In this document: piece after piece, positions 27,265-34,625 of the stretch
Position numbering within the stretch: position 1 is the first letter of the stretch
Layout of the letters: each line of letters opens with the position of its first letter
Assembly (NCBI GenBank): GCA_034926635.1
Contig: JAYFQX010000024.1
Span: forward strand, 27,354-91,353
DNA from: Christensenella sp034926635
GTDB taxonomy: Bacteria > Bacillota > Clostridia > Christensenellales > Christensenellaceae
Direction of reading: 5' to 3'
DNA: 64,000 bases
Program-made: the position numbers and the translations under genes
The notes under the pieces: generated by a model
The model's database searches: none
Seen by the model: the letters and a program-made list of their open reading frames with translations, nothing else
Told to the model about the DNA's origin: nothing

Positions 27265-28368
27265 TTATTTTTTTCCAGACGGCTGCTGTTGTGTAATACA
27301 ATGAATATTGCCACCGCCTAGCAAGATCTCGCGAGCCGGAAGCTGCACGATTTTCCTGTCCGGGAAGCATTCTTTAAGCGTTTCAACCGCCTTTTCGTCA
27401 TTGGGGTCTCCAAATGCCGGAACAACGATGCCGCCGTTTGCAATATAGAAATTTACATACGATGCCGCCAGCCTATCGCCTTCTAGCCTCGGCAGGGTGC
27501 CATCGACCGCATCTACACCTTCTTCTTCTGCCTTGGTGATGGTCACTGGCGAAGGAACATACATCTTTACGATCTCCAGTTTTCTACCCTTTGCGTCTGT
27601 CGTATTTTCCAGAATATCCAAATTCTCTTTCGAGATCGCATATTGCGGGTCGTTTTCGTCATCGGTCCACGCAAGCAATACTTTGCCCGGCTTTACAAAA
27701 CAGCAAATATTATCCACATGACCGTTTGTTTCATCCAGATAAATTCCCTTCTTCAGCCAGATCACTTTGTCCGCGCCAAGATAATTACACAAAACTTCGG
27801 TGATCTCTTCTTTGGTGAGGTCGGGATTCCTTCCTTCGGAAAGCAGGCATTCTTCTGTAACCATGACAGTGCCGTCCCCATCCGAATGGATGCTGCCGCC
27901 CTCCAATACAAAATCATTCAGGCGATATTGGTTTTTATATTCAATGTCGCACATTTTACGCGCAACCTCATCATCCTTATCCCAGGGGAAATAAAGTCCG
28001 TCCACTAGGCCGCCCCATGCGTTAAACGTCCAGTCTACGCCGCGCACTTCGCCAGTCTCATCATTAACAACAAACGTAGCACCGCAATCGCGGATCCATG
28101 AATCGTTGTTGGAAAGCTCAACCACACGGATATCGTCCGGCAGCATTCCACGAGCGTTTTCATACTGGTCTTCATTTACCCCTACGGTTACAGGCTCAAA
28201 TTGTTGGATCGCCTTTGCAACCTCGACAAAAGTTTTCTGTGCCGGTTTTCCGCCAAGACGCCAGTTATCCGGTCTTTGCGGCCAAAGGATCCAGCATCCG
28301 TCGTGATGTTCAAATTCTCCGGGCATTCTAAATCCGTCTTTTTTCGGAACCGATGTAAATCTTTTCAT
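27265..28368 (-). CDS. aguA: Agmatine deiminase
   Basis: Hydrolyses agmatine to N-carbamoylputrescine and ammonia in the cytoplasm. Member of the pentein (PAD-like) superfamily. Motifs are MPGEFEHHDGCWILWPQR at the N-terminus, NNDSWIRDCG, ETNGHVDN with the catalytic His, and the C-terminal GGGNIHCITQQ with the catalytic Cys (about residue 357). I chose the ATG at 28368 (MKRFTSVPKKDGF, the usual family start); a GTG three codons upstream is also open. Upstream 124 nt lies the permease and downstream arcC; with ptcA this gives the complete pathway from agmatine to putrescine, ammonia, CO2 and ATP. Confidence 0.96.
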   Translation of the reverse strand: MKRFTSVPKKDGFRMPGEFEHHDGCWILWPQRPDNWRLGGKPAQKTFVEVAKAIQQFEPVTVGVNEDQYENARGMLPDDIRVVELSNNDSWIRDCGATFVVNDETGEVRGVDWTFNAWGGLVDGLYFPWDKDDEVARKMCDIEYKNQYRLNDFVLEGGSIHSDGDGTVMVTEECLLSEGRNPDLTKEEITEVLCNYLGADKVIWLKKGIYLDETNGHVDNICCFVKPGKVLLAWTDDENDPQYAISKENLDILENTTDAKGRKLEIVKMYVPSPVTITKAEEEGVDAVDGTLPRLEGDRLAASYVNFYIANGGIVVPAFGDPNDEKAVETLKECFPDRKIVQLPAREILLGGGNIHCITQQQPSGKK

Positions 28369-28398
28369 TTTTAACACACTGCCTTTCTTTCAGAAACC

Positions 28399-28427
28399 TA
28401 TGCGGGGAAAAGCCTCTGCCCCGCATA
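28399..28427. repeat. Stem-loop between permease gene and aguA
   Basis: Perfect 9-bp stem TATGCGGGG (28399-28407) / CCCCGCATA (28419-28427) with an 11-nt loop and no T-run on the coding strand. One of three GC-rich stem-loops, one per gap of this operon. Confidence 0.75.
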
Positions 28428-28491
28428 ACTCCTCTTGTTTATTTTTTGCGCGTCGGGCGCATTTGTAAACCAAGCCCCTTTTTCTGCAGCA

Positions 28492-29904
28492 TTATGCCGC
28501 ATCGTCATGGACTTCTTTTTTTAACGCCTCAGGTGTTTCCGGAGGTGCTTTCTTCGTTGTCACCGCCGCAATGATCTCTCCGAGTATCACAGATATAATT
28601 ACGCCGATAATCAGGATAATATCCGGTTCCAGCATTCCTGTATCTGCATTATACGGGAAGAGCAGGAAGATAATTGCCAGAATTAACAGTGCAAAAGGAA
28701 CCCATGTCATGATAGCAATGAGCCCCTTCCCGCCGGATACCTTAAATGGACGCTCACGGTCAGGATCAATTTTACGCAGTTTCTGGAAAGCCGGGAACAT
28801 GAAAATATAGGAAGCCAGAAGCGTTACAACGTTCAGGGCAAACAATGTCCAGAAGGAATCTACCGCGTCCGGATTCACCTGCCCCAAAATCGCCGCAATA
28901 ATCACGATGATCGTTGCAACTACGCCGTTGATGATATTGGCGCTGGAGGGAACCTCATCCTTATTTTCTTTTTCGAAGATCTTTGGCATCGCATGGTCGC
29001 GCGCTGCATACATCGCTACATAGTTAACGCCAAACGACCAGGAGGATAGATTTGCAATGAGCGAGAACATAAACAGGAAGCCAATGATGGACAGGATAAT
29101 ACCGGGAGCCCCCGCGAGAAGAATGCCCGCCGCATCCATAAAACCGCTGTCTACAGAAAGCTCGTTATACGGAATCGCTGCAGAAACACCAAACGCACCA
29201 AACAGGTAAAATACAGCGATTAGAATACCGCCGACCACAATTGCTTTTGGGATCTCTTTTTTCGGGTTCTGCATATCGCCCGCAAAAGTGGTAACAACCT
29301 CAAATCCCATAAAGTTGAAAAGAATAATGGAGATAAAGGAAATACCCATCAAAGGAGAAATGTCCGCCAGCGAAGCGGAATTGGCAAAACCGTTTACAAC
29401 CGCGCCATAAATCCCGAGACCGCCCATTGCCACGATCAATACAACTTTTACGATGGTTCCAATATTGATCAGCCACTTGCTTTGGCTGACACGGTAATTG
29501 CTGATCAGGATGACTACCCAGATAAATACCAACTGAATAATAAGCGCCAAGATCCAATTGATCTCTACACCCGTTGCCGCCATCAGGATATCCGTAAACA
29601 AAACAGCCAATGATGCCATCCACAGCGGGAAGTTTACCCAATAATACCATGCGACACGCGAACCGTTTTTCCTCCCAAACGCGCGCTTAACCCAGTCATA
29701 AAGACCGCCTTCATCATCGTACGTTGTGCCAAGTTCTGCAGAAATCATCCCATAAGGCAGGAAGAATGCTACCAGCATGATCGCCCACCAGATATATTGC
29801 CATGGGCCGATCGCCGCAGCAGGCGCGACCGCTTCTACGACTAAAACGATACATACTGCCGCCAGAACCGCGTCAAAAAGTTTGAATTTCTTTTTTGTAG
29901 CCAT
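28492..29904 (-). CDS. aguD: APC-family permease, probable agmatine/putrescine antiporter
   Basis: Cytoplasmic-membrane transporter of 470 residues with about 12 hydrophobic helices. The N-terminal half carries APC hallmarks (FFLPYGMISAELGTTYDDEGGLYDW and the GFEVVTTFAGDMQNPKKEIPKA loop, each cited here only in part as family signal). It resembles glutamate/GABA-type exchangers. The specificity is inferred from context: it sits between ptcA and aguA in an agmatine catabolism operon, where exchange of agmatine for putrescine is needed. AAAGGAA lies 10 nt before the ATG. The C-terminal tail is charged. Confidence 0.88.
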   Translation of the reverse strand: MATKKKFKLFDAVLAAVCIVLVVEAVAPAAAIGPWQYIWWAIMLVAFFLPYGMISAELGTTYDDEGGLYDWVKRAFGRKNGSRVAWYYWVNFPLWMASLAVLFTDILMAATGVEINWILALIIQLVFIWVVILISNYRVSQSKWLINIGTIVKVVLIVAMGGLGIYGAVVNGFANSASLADISPLMGISFISIILFNFMGFEVVTTFAGDMQNPKKEIPKAIVVGGILIAVFYLFGAFGVSAAIPYNELSVDSGFMDAAGILLAGAPGIILSIIGFLFMFSLIANLSSWSFGVNYVAMYAARDHAMPKIFEKENKDEVPSSANIINGVVATIIVIIAAILGQVNPDAVDSFWTLFALNVVTLLASYIFMFPAFQKLRKIDPDRERPFKVSGGKGLIAIMTWVPFALLILAIIFLLFPYNADTGMLEPDIILIIGVIISVILGEIIAAVTTKKAPPETPEALKKEVHDDAA

Positions 29905-29944
29905 GATACCAAATTCCTTTCTTTTTATTTGCGTTATTTTCCCG

Positions 29945-29975
29945 GGAGGCGCCTCATTTTTTGATAGACGCCTCC
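29945..29975. repeat. Stem-loop between ptcA and permease gene
   Basis: Arms GGAGGCG (29945-29951) and CGCCTCC (29969-29975) with a 17-nt loop in the 104-nt gap. Not followed by a strong T-run on the coding (minus) strand. Same style as the other two operon hairpins. Confidence 0.7.
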
Positions 29976-30008
29976 GAAAAAATTAGGTTCTTTTTTAATT
30001 CTCAAGCA

Positions 30009-31031
30009 TTATACGAGCCCAATCTCTTTCATATATGCTTCCAGCCCGGCTTTTGCTGCATCACGATTCGGGATATCTATCGGTTTTTCAGGATACATAA
30101 AGTAAACCAAAAGCGCACGCATCGCAGTTAACCTGTTCTCTGCTTCGTCAATTACAATCGAGCAGGAAGAATCAATTACTTCATCCGTCACTTCTTCGTT
30201 CCGCGTCGCCGGCAGACAATGCATGAACTTAACATCCGGAGAAGCTTTTTTGATCATCGCCATATCCACCTGGTATTTCGGATAGAACGCATTCATTCTT
30301 TCTTCTTCAGATAACTCCGCTTCATATAGCCCATACCAAACATCCGTATAAATGAAGTCCGCGTCTTTCATTGCTTCGTCTTCATCTTCGGTGATTTTGA
30401 AGGAACCGCCCGAAACCCTACAGTTCTCTTCTGCGATCTTGATAATATTTTCTTTAAGCTGGAAGCCCTTCGGTCCAAATTGCACAAAACGCATTCCGAG
30501 CTTTGTCGTAATCATAGCAAGCGACGCGCAAACCTGCGTTGCATCACCTACAAATACGACTTTACAGTCTTCCATCTTTTTGCCTGCGGGAAGATGCTCT
30601 TTCATCGTGATGGCGTCGCCCATCTCTTGCGTTGGATGGTTATAATCGCTCATGCCGTTGATAACCGGGATCGATGCGCCCTCCGCCATCTCCACAACCG
30701 TTTTGTGCCGTTCTACACGCGCCATTAAAATATCAACAAGGCGCGATAAAACTCTTACGGTATCGCCGACAGATTCATGTTTTCCCATTTGGATCTGCCC
30801 GGGCGCCAAATATTCCGCATGGCCGCCCATTTGCGCCATTGCCGTTTCAAACGATACCCGTGTCCTAGTAGAAGATTGTTCAAAAATCATCCCGAGAACC
30901 TTATTTTTCATAAGCTGGGGATAATAACCCTGTTTCATACATTTTTTGATTGCAATTCCTAAATCAATCATTTCTACTAATTCTTTTTTTGTAAAATCGG
31001 TGGTGTCTATAAAGTCTTTGATACGTGCCAT
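30009..31031 (-). CDS. ptcA: Putrescine carbamoyltransferase
   Basis: Converts N-carbamoylputrescine and phosphate to putrescine and carbamoyl phosphate. Aspartate/ornithine carbamoyltransferase fold, 340 residues. Carbamoyl-phosphate sites are SSTRTR and HPTQEMGD; the substrate loop has HCLPATRNEEV. LAPGQIQMGKHES resembles the PTC-type sequence, and the extended helical C-terminus (PNRDAAKAGLEAYMKEIG) is typical of putrescine rather than ornithine enzymes. Start chosen at 31031 because GGAGG lies 8 nt upstream; an open frame continues 17 codons further without a site. First gene of the agmatine operon. A weak promoter (TTGCCG-N17-TAGTAT) lies in the 70-nt gap upstream. Confidence 0.93.
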   Translation of the reverse strand: MARIKDFIDTTDFTKKELVEMIDLGIAIKKCMKQGYYPQLMKNKVLGMIFEQSSTRTRVSFETAMAQMGGHAEYLAPGQIQMGKHESVGDTVRVLSRLVDILMARVERHKTVVEMAEGASIPVINGMSDYNHPTQEMGDAITMKEHLPAGKKMEDCKVVFVGDATQVCASLAMITTKLGMRFVQFGPKGFQLKENIIKIAEENCRVSGGSFKITEDEDEAMKDADFIYTDVWYGLYEAELSEEERMNAFYPKYQVDMAMIKKASPDVKFMHCLPATRNEEVTDEVIDSSCSIVIDEAENRLTAMRALLVYFMYPEKPIDIPNRDAAKAGLEAYMKEIGLV

Positions 31032-31101
31032 AGCAGCATCCTCCTTCATTAAAATACTATTGATAAGCCGGATTCCCGGCAAAATTGTGCATCGATAAAA
31101 A

Positions 31102-31572
31102 TCAAACGTTCTCTGTTTGCTCTCTTCTGCGCAAGCGCTCCGTTCTGCGCCGCTGCGCCCGCAAATATTCTACTTTTTCCTGCTCTGTCTGCGGAATAAA
31201 AGGCTGTACTTTTTTAGGTTTTCCGTCATACCCCAAGGCTACGAAAACCAGAAAAGCAGTATTGGTAAGCTTCTTTTCATCGCTGGTAACTTTTTCACTA
31301 TAAACATCTACACGCACCTCCAGCGAGGTATTTCCGGTCCATGTCACATAGGCCTGCAGCGTTACAATCGCCCCAAGCGGTACAGGATGCTTAAAATCCA
31401 TGCTGTCAAGCGCGGCTGTCGTAACAGTACACCGCGTATGCCTGGTTGCAGCAACAGCCCCCGCAATATCCGCCCACTGCATCAACGTGCCTCCGTGCAA
31501 ATTTCCCAGTTGATTAATATCTTCAGACATGACAATATGCGTCGTTTCCGCACATGCAGATTTTTGCTTCAT
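31102..31572 (-). CDS. Acyl-CoA thioesterase (hotdog fold)
   Basis: Cytoplasmic acyl-CoA hydrolase of 156 residues. The segment NQLGNLHGGTLMQWAD, with the acidic catalytic residue at its end, and LDSMDFKHPVPLG place it in the YciA/BFIT-like hotdog group. The C-terminus is unusually rich in Arg and Glu (RAQRRRTERLRRREQ). It lies 70 nt upstream of ptcA on the same strand, so readthrough into the agmatine operon is possible, but no functional link is evident. A TATAAT occurs about 35 nt upstream of the start on the minus strand. Confidence 0.9.
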   Translation of the reverse strand: MKQKSACAETTHIVMSEDINQLGNLHGGTLMQWADIAGAVAATRHTRCTVTTAALDSMDFKHPVPLGAIVTLQAYVTWTGNTSLEVRVDVYSEKVTSDEKKLTNTAFLVFVALGYDGKPKKVQPFIPQTEQEKVEYLRAQRRRTERLRRREQTENV

Positions 31573-31772
31573 TTGTTACCCCCTCATAGATATTGCATTA
31601 TATCTTTAAATATACCCACCAAATTTCGCTTTATGCAAAAAATCAAATCTTTTTCTGATCTTTGTTTTTCATGCTTATTTAAAATCGGGATGTTTATTAT
31701 TGTTTTGCAAACCATGCAGGGCTTTCCCTATGAGAGCCGTTTTGACTCAGAAGGAACGGAGGAAAACCAAAA

Positions 31773-33191
31773 GTGTATACTGCAAAGAAAATGAACCTCA
31801 TGCAGGCAATGTTCCTTACTATGGCGTTCTTTGCTTCCATTCGCCGCATTCCAAACGTAGCGGCCGCAGGTTGGGAATCCATTTTTTTTATGGCGTTTGC
31901 CGTTGTCATGTTTGTCATCCCGATTTCATTTATATCTGCAGAGCTTGCCACCGCAATGCCGGTAGACGGCGGACTCCCTATTTGGGTAGGAAAAGCGCTC
32001 TCCCCCCGTTGGGGCTTTGTCGCCGCATGGCTTGTATGGATTCAGATGTGTTTTGGCATGGTGACTGTCGGTGCCACCTTTGCCGATATGGTTGCCACGA
32101 TCTTCAATATCAAATGGCTGGTCGACAATGATGTTTTTATCGGTCTTGTCATTATCGCTTTATATTGGCTTGTAACTTTTTTGATGATCAAAGGGATCCC
32201 TATTACTTCGATGAGTACTTATGGAACGATTTTCGGATTGTTTGTTCCGCTTGCAATTCTTTTGATATTCGGAACAATTTATGCCGCAACTACGCATCCC
32301 GAAATTTTAACGCCCCCATCCCTTTCAGAGATGATCCCAAGCAGTGCAAACGTCAGTGAACTCTCAAATTTATCCGGTATCATTTTCATGTTTGCGGGCA
32401 TGGAACAAATCTCAAATTTTGCAAACCGGCTTGACCAGCCCCGGCGTGATTATCCTCGGGCAATTATCCTGGCGACCTTATTGATCGCTGGATTATTTAA
32501 TTACGCCGGACTCATTATGGATGGCTTAATGAAGCAGTCCAGCATTATCCTTACTGACCCGGCACAAGTTTATTCCGTCATTTTCAGCGGTTGGGGGATG
32601 GGATGGATGACTGCCGTTGTCGCGGCTATGATCTCTCTTTCCTGCGTCACAGAAATGTCCGCCTGGATTGTTGGCCCGTGCCGCGGTGTTTTGCGCTGTG
32701 CCCAGTCCGGGTTTCTTCCTCCTGTATTCCAAAAAACCGGTCGCAGCCAGCGTCCCGTAAATATTATGATCTTGCAGGCAATTATTGTAACCGTCGTCGC
32801 CCTCATGTTTGTTTGCAATCCAGCTACCAATGGTGTAGAACATACAGTCCTCACCATGACCGTCGTTCTGTATTGCGTCGTCTATGTTTTAATCCTGTTA
32901 TCCGGAATTTTTTTCCGGCACAAATATCCCAATGATAATCACACGTTTAAAATCCGCGGAGGAATGCCCGGCATGTGCATTCTTGCCGGTATCGGGCTTT
33001 TGGGGGTTGGATTTGTTATTTTTTCAAGCTTTATTCCCCCGGATGGTTTTGCTTCTTCACAAAAAATAGATTATATTCTTTTTATGATCATCGGAATGAT
33101 CGCTTTATCTGCTATTCCTCTGCTTTTCTACCGTTTTCGTAAATCATCCTGGCGTATGCAGGAAACTCCCCCCGGCAAAAAAACAGATTAA
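31773..33191 (+). CDS. APC-family amino acid permease
   Basis: Membrane transporter of 472 residues with about 12 hydrophobic helices, in the same broad group as the permease of the agmatine operon (glutamate/GABA-antiporter-like). The visible signals are IPISFISAELATAMPVDGG in helix 2 and the loop GMEQISNFANRLDQPRRDYPRA. The start is a GTG with GGAGG 10 nt upstream; an ATG six codons later is the alternative. Divergent from the thioesterase and convergent with the REC-HD-GYP gene, 3' ends overlapping by 4 nt. Substrate unknown; amino acid or amine exchange is likely. Confidence 0.88.
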   Translation: MYTAKKMNLMQAMFLTMAFFASIRRIPNVAAAGWESIFFMAFAVVMFVIPISFISAELATAMPVDGGLPIWVGKALSPRWGFVAAWLVWIQMCFGMVTVGATFADMVATIFNIKWLVDNDVFIGLVIIALYWLVTFLMIKGIPITSMSTYGTIFGLFVPLAILLIFGTIYAATTHPEILTPPSLSEMIPSSANVSELSNLSGIIFMFAGMEQISNFANRLDQPRRDYPRAIILATLLIAGLFNYAGLIMDGLMKQSSIILTDPAQVYSVIFSGWGMGWMTAVVAAMISLSCVTEMSAWIVGPCRGVLRCAQSGFLPPVFQKTGRSQRPVNIMILQAIIVTVVALMFVCNPATNGVEHTVLTMTVVLYCVVYVLILLSGIFFRHKYPNDNHTFKIRGGMPGMCILAGIGLLGVGFVIFSSFIPPDGFASSQKIDYILFMIIGMIALSAIPLLFYRFRKSSWRMQETPPGKKTD

Positions 33192-34237
33192 AATTTTGGT
33201 TCCAGATTATTCCGGTATATTTCTAAAAAGTTATCGCCGATCAATTTCAGGGTTTCCATAAGCACCGGCGAAAACTTGTTTGCCTCCTGCGTTACAAGGA
33301 TGTTCATGGCTTTTTCGTGATTCCCTCCATAAAGACACATCAATTCGTCATATACATGCACAAGACCAACCGCCTGCGCACAAAGCGGAATATGATTTCC
33401 TGACAACTTATCCGGGTATCCCGAGCCATCCCAGCGTTCATGATGATAACGGCAGATATTATAACAATATGTGGTATAAAACTCGCTTTCGATATTCCGC
33501 AGTGGTTCAATTAACTGACAGCCTTTCACAGTATGCTGTTCGAAAATCGCCTGTTCCTCCGGCGTCCTTTTGCCTTCCCTTTTTATAATTTCTTCCGGGA
33601 TCACCAGTTCCCCGACGTCATGCAAAATGGAAGCCATCCCCATCATACTGATCTGTTCCGTAGTCGTGCCGATATTGTCATCGTAATATTCGTATACATA
33701 TTGCAGTAATTCGTTGGTATAAAGACGAATACGCTGGATATGTTCCTTTGTTTCAATTGTTTTTTTCTCCAAAACCGAAGTCAACACAGCGACGATCGTT
33801 GCGTTTATGCCGGAAAGTGCCTCTGTTTTTTCCCGGATCAATTCTTCCAGTCCGTTTTGATAACGATAAAGCTGCATCATTGTCTGGATGCGCCGCTTCA
33901 CGATGCTGGGCGAAAAAGGCTTTCGGATAAAATCAACCGCGCCCATCTCCAGACCTTTTTCTTCCTCCCTGTTCGATCCTGCCGCAGTAATTAGGATAAC
34001 CGGTATTTTTTCCAACAGTCCATTGAATTTCATAAAACTCAGCACATCATATCCTGACACCTCTGGCATAACGATGTCCAGCAACACCAAAGCTATTTCA
34101 GTACGGCGATTCTCCAAAGTCTTAATTGCCTGCGCCCCACCGTCCGCCTGCACTACTTCGTATTCATCGCTCAACAATTCTTCCAAAATCGCCCGGTTTA
34201 ATTCAATATCATCTACAACCAATACTTTGCTACTCAT
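33188..34237 (-). CDS. Response regulator with HD-GYP-like output domain
   Basis: 349 residues: an N-terminal receiver domain (VLVVDD; phosphoacceptor Asp54 in VLLDIVMPEVSG; Lys in FIRKPFSP), a helical linker, then an HD-GYP domain (about 150-340). Metal ligands are present at HD206-207, H235 and HH265-266, and the GSGYP motif is at 271-275. The usual Lys after HDxG is Glu here (HDVGE), so c-di-GMP phosphodiesterase activity is likely but not certain. Only 8 nt after the Hpt gene, which follows the hybrid kinase: a three-gene phosphorelay. Its 3' end overlaps the permease gene on the other strand by 4 nt. Confidence 0.92.
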   Translation of the reverse strand: MSSKVLVVDDIELNRAILEELLSDEYEVVQADGGAQAIKTLENRRTEIALVLLDIVMPEVSGYDVLSFMKFNGLLEKIPVILITAAGSNREEEKGLEMGAVDFIRKPFSPSIVKRRIQTMMQLYRYQNGLEELIREKTEALSGINATIVAVLTSVLEKKTIETKEHIQRIRLYTNELLQYVYEYYDDNIGTTTEQISMMGMASILHDVGELVIPEEIIKREGKRTPEEQAIFEQHTVKGCQLIEPLRNIESEFYTTYCYNICRYHHERWDGSGYPDKLSGNHIPLCAQAVGLVHVYDELMCLYGGNHEKAMNILVTQEANKFSPVLMETLKLIGDNFLEIYRNNLEPKF

Positions 34238-34245
34238 ATTACTTT

Positions 34246-34584
34246 CTACTCCAATGTTTTCAGAAAAGCGACAATACTTAAATAATCGTTATCAATAAGC
34301 TCCTTAAAAACTCCCGTGGCGCCGCTTTTCAGTTTTTCCTCTTCACTACGACAATGCTCTGATAAATCACGCATCCCAAGCGTAGCGGAAATCCCCTTCA
34401 ACGTATGGAGACATGCTCTTGCTTCTTCCCAATCTTCCCGTTTTATACTTGCGCCCAGCTTTTCAAAAGTCTGATCCTGCAAAAAATTTTTCAGGTATTT
34501 TCGGTAGAATTGTTCATTCCCATTCATATACTGAAGGCCCTCTTCATAATATATTCCGGCCTCTTTCCATTTTTCGTTTCCCAT
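34246..34584 (-). CDS. Hpt phosphotransfer protein
   Basis: 112-residue helical protein with the Hpt phosphorylation motif ACLHTLKGISATLGM; the phosphoacceptor is His60 by this start. It would shuttle phosphate between the hybrid kinase and the REC-HD-GYP regulator encoded on either side. Start at 34584 chosen because AAGGAG is 7 nt upstream; ten further open codons upstream lack a site. 41 nt after the kinase gene. No other domains. Confidence 0.9.
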   Translation of the reverse strand: MGNEKWKEAGIYYEEGLQYMNGNEQFYRKYLKNFLQDQTFEKLGASIKREDWEEARACLHTLKGISATLGMRDLSEHCRSEEEKLKSGATGVFKELIDNDYLSIVAFLKTLE

Positions 34585-34625
34585 GGATATGCTCCTTCCT
34601 CCCGATGCCTGCAAACTATTTTTTA

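Noticed and set aside
30009..31031. Ornithine carbamoyltransferase (arginine deiminase pathway)
   Set aside because: The gene sits with agmatine deiminase and without arginine deiminase, and its loop and C-terminal extension fit putrescine carbamoyltransferase better.
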